Assembly: GCF_036898095.1 (NCBI RefSeq)
Contig: NC_090745.1
Coordinates: 77,591,699 to 77,655,698 of the forward strand
Length of the DNA: 64,000 nucleotides
Direction: 5' to 3'
DNA from: Palaemon carinicauda
Taxonomy: Eukaryota; Arthropoda; Malacostraca; Decapoda; Palaemonidae
Below are positions 57,606 through 64,000 of the stretch, piece after piece; within the stretch, counting starts at the first letter, position 1, and each line of letters starts with the position of its first letter. The notes below the pieces were generated by a model, which was given only the letters and a program-made list of their open reading frames with translations, was not told the DNA's origin and did no database searches. The position numbers and the translations under genes are program-made.

Positions 57606-58300
57606 ACCCACGAGCAAATCTTGTGATGTGACAAAGGAAAACCTTTCCAATTTTTCCAATTCAGGGGCAGCACATTTTTTTGATGCGAATAAAATGAGTT
57701 GATCACCATTTCCAACCCCCCTCCTACAAATTCACCAACTCTGGAAAATATTGCATCCAAAACTGCCTCAGTACGACCAGACCTCCCAATTTCAATGGGG
57801 ATGGTGTAGATATTAACGTTTTTCATTTCCGTTTTGAAGTGCAGATTGTTCCAATTAGTGTAGACACCTCTTTAGTTTAAAACACGCGCCTCAATTGTAT
57901 CATTTTGGAAGTTCACGACAAAGTGAGTATCCCTTGAAGTAGTCACATATAATCAAAGTTTTCCATCACTGTCATCATCATAAGAATAGCCGAAATTAAA
58001 CTGGGTTATCAACGTGGCTACGCATGGTACACTCGCGGTGGGGAAATTCGGTGGGTTCTACAAGATGGCACTTATAACGATGTGATGGCCTTCGCGAATG
58101 CATCGTCTTGAATTAAAGGGCTTCCTTCGACTGTTCACAATATCACTGTTGGCGTAGGCTTTATATGTTTGTGCCGCAAGGCCGCAGGATACAACGCCAA
58201 TTGAAAATTAACCCCCACTACCAAACACACATTCTCCTTCTTTAGAAGCTGAGCCGTAAAGTTGGCAATGCTTAGTTTTAGAGGCAAGTACTGCATCGTG
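57428..58300 (-). pseudogene. Unidentified remnant upstream of capsid block
   Basis: A minus-strand frame from about 58045 with scattered stops reads ASVPCVATLITQFNFGYSYD, THFVVNFQNDTIEARVLN, NVNIYTIPIEIGRSGRTEAV and FSRVGEFVGGGLEMVINSFY. It may belong to the same viral block. The plus strand from about 58000 also gives GYAWYTRGGEIRWVLQDGTY, so the sense strand is uncertain. No family was recognised. Confidence 0.3.
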
Positions 58301-58583
58301 CGGGGAATCGTGTTGTAAACTGAAAATAAAACATAAACTATCTTTGACTAAAGCTAAACCACTGAAACCCCTCCCCCTTTACACGCCTTTCGGATACAAC
58401 ATGCTAACACATGTATTATATGGTAGGTAGAGAATAGCTGTTGGGTGATTGGGTTTGTATTTTGCAATTGGAATAGTTAATTGGATGCTTGCATGCATGA
58501 GTCACGCTCTTTTATAAAGAGAGTATCAGAGACTCCCATCAATTAAAAAAAAAATCCCGATAGGAAGAATTTTAAGGAATTTT
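58301..58583. other. Unassigned sequence before LINE copy 6
   Basis: No coding frame or repeat was recognised, apart from a run of ten A at 58544. Confidence 0.4.
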
Positions 58584-61500
58584 CCAAAAAGTAAACTTCA
58601 TTTTCTCCTCAGTATTATAGTGGAATTGGGAAGATTTGAGGGCTTAATATGAAGAACTTAAGGTATTCATTCAGGAGCATTCCCCGTTAATTATATGACT
58701 ACAGCAGAGCAAAATTGCTGAAAATGTTCCTTGTACTCTGGAATATATTAGCTATAGGACAATATATGATCAACCAGTAGGGAGACATGGTGATTGTCCT
58801 ATATACGTTTGTCGAGATTTTCCCCAAATATGTTTGTCTATTCTTATACATCTGCAGGCAACTCTTGTACGAATTGATATAGGAAGAAAACAAACCATTT
58901 CTTCTCTTCCGTACAAATGATATTCCATATGAAAATTTAGTAGAGTTAATTCAAGAACTCTCTCAACCTTTTCTCTTAATGGGAGATTTGAAAGGTAGAC
59001 ATCGTTAATGTGGCAGTGTTTTAGCAGACACCAGGGGCAATATTATAATACCAATTGTTGAAAATGATGTGTTACTCCTTGATACAAGAGAGCCACAAAC
59101 ACTCCTGTTTAGACAGGTACATTGTCAGGCATTGAGCTTTCAATTACTAGCTCCAAGTTCTTCCCCAATTTTGATTGGAGAAGGTTAAATACAATTAATA
59201 GTCCACCCTTACAGAGATTGTGCGATGGAACATTGGCAAGGTGGACTGAAATAGATTTCGGGAAGTAATTGAAGTTGAAGGGAAGGCAGAACAGTTTGAA
59301 AGTATTGATGATGCCATAGAATTACTGAGTGGAGCTCTACATACAGCATGAGATAATTCAATAACCTCTTTATGACAGGTACCTTGGTGGTCATCAGAAT
59401 TAACTGTACTGCACAGAGCTATAAGAAAATCTTTGACTTGACTGCTCAGATGCAGTAATAAGGAAAATTTGACTCTATAGAAATATAGAACACAATTCTG
59501 CCTTGCAATGAAAGAAGTTAGGTGCCATACGTGGATATATTTGTTTCGCAAGTCGACAGTAGAACACCACCATCTTCTGTATGGAGGAAAGTAAAAAAGA
59601 TAGTGGGCAAATTTACCCCCAACCCACCACCAGTGTTGAAGGTGGACGGTCAGTATGTAACTAGAGAAACTAAGGTTAGAAATGGCTTAGCCAATCAATT
59701 CTCCAATGTATCATGCAAGTGTGAACCAGCTCTTGGTCACCAGTAAACAAGCATTGAAGAACAAAAATTGCTAAGTTTTGCAACAGAAAAGGAAGAATCT
59801 TATAATGTTCCTTGTACTGAGGGAATCTGATTCCTCTCTTGTTACTTGCAATGATACAGGCCTGGACCCGATTGAGTACCATATTATTATTATTATTACT
59901 TGCTAAGCTACAACCCCTAATTGGAAAAGCAGGATGCTATAAGCCCAGAGGCATAAGAACCGTAACAACATTACAATAAATATTTCCTATAAAAACTACA
60001 AAAACATTAACAAAACAAGAGGAAGAGGAAGAAGAGAGAATAGTGTGCCCGCGTGTACCTACCCTCAAGCAAGAAAGCTCTAACCCAAGACAGTGGAAGG
60101 CGATAGTACAGAGGCTATGGCACTATTCAAGACTAGAGAACAAAGGTTTGATTTTGGAGTGTCCTTCTCCTTGAAGAGCTGCTTACCATAGATAGTGTCT
60201 CTTCTACTCTTACCAAGAGGAAAGTGGCCACTGAACAATTACAGTGCAGTAGTTAACCCCTTGGGTGAAGAAGAATTGTTTGGCAGTTTCAGTGTTGTCA
60301 GGTGTATGAGGACTGAGGAGAATATGTAAAGAATAAGCCAGACTATTCGGTGTATGTGTAGCAAAGGGAAAATGAACCGTAAACAGAGAGAAGGATCCAA
60401 TGTATTACTTTCTGGCCAGTCAAAGGACCCCATAACTCTCTAGCGGTAGTTTCTCAACATGTACCCGTTAATACTAAGTTATTTATATTAAGCATTATTA
60501 ACATATGGCATGATCATAGTTATCCAAGTGTTTGGGCAGTAGTCATTATTTTACCCTTTTTGATAACCAATAATGATAAGTTTTTAGCAGTAAACTTTCG
60601 ACAAATGGCATTGACATTTTGTTAATGTATATCCATGGAGAAGATGATATTTGTAAGACTTAATATGGCATCTGGAGAAGAAAGGCATTTTATCACCTAT
60701 CAGTTCATTTATTTGTGAAGGCTTTGTTTTCAAACAGGACCATTTAACCATTTTTGTGGCCTTGAAAAGGCATATGATACTGGATGACGATATAGTATTC
60801 TTAAAACCATTCATAAATTGGTATTGAGAGGGAAACTATCATTGTCCTTTCAAATATTTATTCCACATTGATTTTTTCAAGTAAGGGTATATAAAAAACT
60901 GTCAGAGAGGAAATGTGAGGAAGGAGGAGTCTCTCAGGGTAGTGTGCTGTGTGTATCATTATTTGTATTACCTCTTAATAGAATATTCTTTGTCATTCCA
61001 CAAGATATTCTCTCAACACTTTGAAGATGATCTTTCCACATCTTTTGCAGGAGCTACAATGCTAATGGTTGAGAGAAAACTACAACTCGTGCTTGACAAA
61101 ATTATTCAATGGGCTGATATGGATTAAAGTTTTCGATAAGCAAAACTACTGTTGTCCTTTTCTGTCGTATTTAGAAAGTACATCCAGACCTTGATCTGTA
61201 CATCTAAGATTCTCAGATCCCATGGGTAAGTGAAGCTAGGTTTTTATGCTTGATTGCATTGTGACATTGACACTTCTCACTTGCTAGAATTAAAAGTAAA
61301 ATGCCTTGATGCTTTGAATATTTTAAAAGTATTGACTCATTCGTCATAGGGGCAGACTGCAAAATTATTCTAAAGATATAGAAGGCTTAAATTAGTTTCA
61401 CCCCCCCCCCCCGCCCCTTAGCCAATTATAGATTTTAAATTCTATATACCATACTGGTATCAGACTGGTATCAGGAGCTTTTAGAACTTCACTTATCCCA

Positions 61501-62800
61501 AGCCTTCTTGTTGACACTGGAAAATTACCTGTAGACCTTTACTGAAGGTCTTCTGTTGTTCGTTATTTGTTTAGATTGCAATGACTTCCTAATTCTTTAG
61601 CATATCTGATTGCACATCTAGTAAGGCATTGTAGATATTTTGAGTTTTATCCAAATTTTTTGGGTAAAAAAGTTAATAATAAACAGCCCTTGTTTAGCAA
61701 GAAGTAGAGTTCTTCCATTTAGGATATCACCAACACATCCATGGAAATTACTAGAGATGTCTTCCTGTAAATATTTCATTTTAAAAGGCAGGTCTCTTTT
61801 TATGGAACATGTTGAAGAATATAGGGAATAGCCTTTTGTATATACTTATGGGTTCAAATCGGATGCTGGCATTGGATTTGGAGTATATAGTATTACCCTC
61901 AATTATAGAGGTGCTCTCTCCGTAGTATCCTCTATATTTACTGTCGAATTATATGGCATACTAACTGCTATTGAAAAAATAGCAATAAAAGAGGAGGGCA
62001 ATTTTATAATTTTTCGTGATGCAAGAAGTGTCCTAAAAACTTTAGAACTTTTGAATTCCATTATCTAGTTAGTTTAAAAAAATTAAGAGTAGCTTTTCAG
62101 TGTTGGTCTGAGAGGTATGATAGTTCAATTTTACTGGATTCCAGCACACGTAGGTGTGCTTGGAAATTAGAGGGCAGATTTACTGGCAAAGAATGCTGCA
62201 GCTGAGTTGCTACCAAGAAATTATCCAATCCTATTGTCATGATTTGTTTTTTTGCCTAAGATTAAGAATTTATTTGATATTAATTGGCAACAGCATTGGG
62301 ATAGTTTATTTAGGAATAAGATTAGAGAAATAACGAATGTCGTATCTCCTTGGAGGTATGTCATAATGCCCCTATAGTAGGAAACTACCCTCATTTTTTT
62401 TCGTATTGGTCACACTTAGTTGACACGATATTCTGATGACTGGCTAACAGTGCATATTGGGATGACTGTTTGATACCCTTAACAGTGAGGCATTTGTTGA
62501 CCTAATGCCCTCTTTTAACACTGTAAGAAACAGATATTTGTTTGAGTCTTGAGGTGAGGATGGTATGGTTATCCTTTCCAAGATTCTTGTACATGATTAG
62601 TTGTACTATGCCAGCAGTATTTTTGGATTTATATCTGAAATAGGTCTTCTGAAAGCTATTTAACTTTTATTAGGATATCTTTGCTTTTTTTGTTTTAATT
62701 TGAATTTCCTTTTATTTTTTATTCATAACAAGTAATATCAGCACTAATGACCTTAGGTGTCATAATGTCTGTCAACTCCAAAACAATCAATCAATCAATT
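58584..62800 (+). mobile_element. LINE L1, copy 6, old and decayed
   Basis: It starts at the ORF1/ORF2 border (TAAACTTCATTTTCTCCTCA, compare 48590) and runs to an AATC tail. Endonuclease, linker, RT, RNase H and CCHC regions can be followed by homology but are full of stops. The linker (CCACCAGTGTTGAAGGTGGA) is intact here. It is interrupted at 59883-60458 by an interspersed repeat. A C-rich run lies at about 61401-61411. Divergence is much higher than in copies 1 and 5. Confidence 0.88.
59883..60458 (+). repeat. Interspersed repeat (ATT)n start, inserted in LINE copy 6
   Basis: It starts with a TTA run, then TTGCTAAGCTACAACCCCTA, and ends CTCTCTAGCGGTAG. LINE sequence stops at about 59882 and resumes after 60458 (ACATGTACCCGTTAATACTA). 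The 5' part also occurs at 14490-14664, and the 3' end overlaps a fragment at 10021-10066. No coding capacity. Confidence 0.85.
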
Positions 62801-62819
62801 GAAAAGTTTGCTTGAATTA

Positions 62820-64000
62820 GTCACAATCGTATAATAATGTTGAGCCTATTGGTCATAATTGTATAATAGTATTGAACCTGTTGTTCCTTTGCATGGGAAT
62901 AGAGTTAACATAATTGATAAGCGTATCCCTTCTAGTGTGTTAAGGTACTGAATGAAAGACAAACGTTGGATCAATGATAATTTTAGATGTGCTTATTTGG
63001 AGAAGTGGGAGGCCTTTCAACTTTGGAAGGTTAACCGATCAGATTTGATTTGGAATAACTATACTAAACTTGGAGCTTTCGCTCAGATAGTTTATGCTTC
63101 AACTGAAAAATTATACAATTTAACCATAAAAGAAACACTTAATGGTACAACCTAGGAACATAAGTTGTGGGCTACCCTTAAATCTGCATTTTTTTTTTTA
63201 GTGTAGATGCAACAGTACTCCCATTACATAAACCTGATGGCTCTGTCACTCACTGCCCAAAAGGAAAAGGCAATACTTCTGGCTGTGTTTGACAGTAAAC
63301 AGAGTAATAAGAAAGTAGATCTTCTTCATTCCCGTTTTCCCGAGGCTAAACTAACTAGTTTAGCTTTTCGTCTCGTGAAATTAAAGTTATTTTGATAGAT
63401 TTATTGCTTAGGTGTAGACCCAAATAGTATTCCCCCCCCCCTTTTTTATTTTTTTTATTTTTATTTATTTTTTTTTTTTTATAAAGAATGCACATTTTTT
63501 AGCTCTAAAGTTATCTGTTATTTTGCACAAGTTAGAAAGAAGAGTTTCTTTTAACGTTTTTATGAGAATTGCTAATGGTACTCCATTATATAAATCTGTT
63601 TGCGGAAACGCAAGTCCAGCTGATTCCCTTCCGAATTACATAACTTCTATTGTGTAAAGTTTTTGAACGTATTTTAGCAAAGCATCTGAATAGATTTGCT
63701 ATAGCTTATTATCCGTTACCTAGGTTGCTATTTGGCTTTCTTAAAGACTGTGGAGCATTGATGCCCTTCTCGCCAACACTACAGAAATCCCTTGATTGTG
63801 GTCTGGAAGTTCTTATGATTGCTCTTGATTTTAGTGCTGCCTTTGACTGTTAATCATGAGGCCCTTGTTAACAAACTGGAAAAAAAAAATTGAGAGCGTG
63901 CGGGTCTTTTCTCAATATCATTATTGAATTTTTAAGTAATAAATTACAAAGAGTTGTTGATGGGGACCATAGTGAATATAGGAATATGACTTCAGGTGTT
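62820..64000 (+). pseudogene. Different LINE family (Jockey/CR1-like), 5' RT part
   Basis: The endonuclease-RT linker reads KDKRWINDNFRCAYLEKWEA and ETLNGTT, then SVTHCPKGKAILLAVFDSKQ and PEAKLTSLAFRLV. RT fingers follow in other frames: VFERILAKHLNRFA, QKSLDCGLEVLMIALDFSAA (catalytic Asp of motif A) and NHEALVNKLEKK. Stops and frame changes abound. It lies directly after the tail of copy 6 and leaves the window at 64000. Its RT sequence is unlike family L1. The clade is uncertain. Confidence 0.75.

Noticed and set aside
54977..58300. White spot syndrome virus-like (nimavirus) insertion
   Set aside because: Endogenous nimaviruses are known in decapods, but the readable segments fit a Polinton-type capsid layout better; nothing specific to nimaviruses was seen.

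Overview
The window is eukaryotic and transposon-dominated, most likely from a decapod crustacean (prawn- or shrimp-like). The evidence is introns with GT/AG borders, DIRS retrotransposons, LINEs with an RNase H domain and (AATC)n tails, a pogo-like DNA transposon, LTR retroelements and decayed Polinton-like capsid genes. An interspersed repeat I associate with decapod genomes also appears in fragments, but that is memory and not a search. I see no single-copy host gene, no rRNA and no functional tRNA gene.

Layout. 1-3160: a DIRS element (family A) on the minus strand, with decayed gag and RT-RNase H. 3160-5690: non-coding repeats. 5691-12156: a second family A copy on the plus strand. It is split by a nested 5'-truncated LINE (7575-8456) and followed at 8994-11830 by a pogo-like transposon that has CAG-starting inverted ends next to TA. 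12157-18761: a DIRS element of another family (B) that keeps the class structure: inverted terminal repeats, gag-like region with minisatellites, RT, RNase H, tyrosine recombinase and an internal complementary region. 18762-25598: repeat fragments, a second LINE copy (20820-23640), a DIRS-like terminus and AT-rich sequence. 25599-30007: a LINE tail, then a minus-strand LTR retroelement arranged gag/zinc knuckles - polypurine tract - LTR - primer-binding site - gag, so that two incomplete units share one LTR.

30008-54976 was originally one tandem array of about 16 kb with a monomer of about 272 bp. Each monomer carries a tRNA-like module with Pol III A- and B-box matches at tRNA spacing. Two LINEs of one family landed in it: an internally deleted copy (33954-36143) and a full-length 6.55 kb copy (45901-52452) with a perfect 16 bp target duplication. 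54977-58583 holds a decayed minus-strand block that reads as a penton-like protein, a small basic virion protein and a major capsid protein of the Polinton/adintovirus type. 58584-62800 is an older, nearly full ORF2 LINE copy interrupted by an interspersed repeat. 62820-64000 is the start of the RT of a different LINE family and runs off the window.

The genes form no host pathway; they are replication modules of mobile elements. The most notable items are the tRNA-like satellite with block-wise organisation, the capsid-gene cluster of an endogenous Polinton-like virus, the structurally complete DIRS element, the LTR element with four zinc-knuckle-like motifs and one shared LTR, and the LINE family, which can be compared copy by copy.
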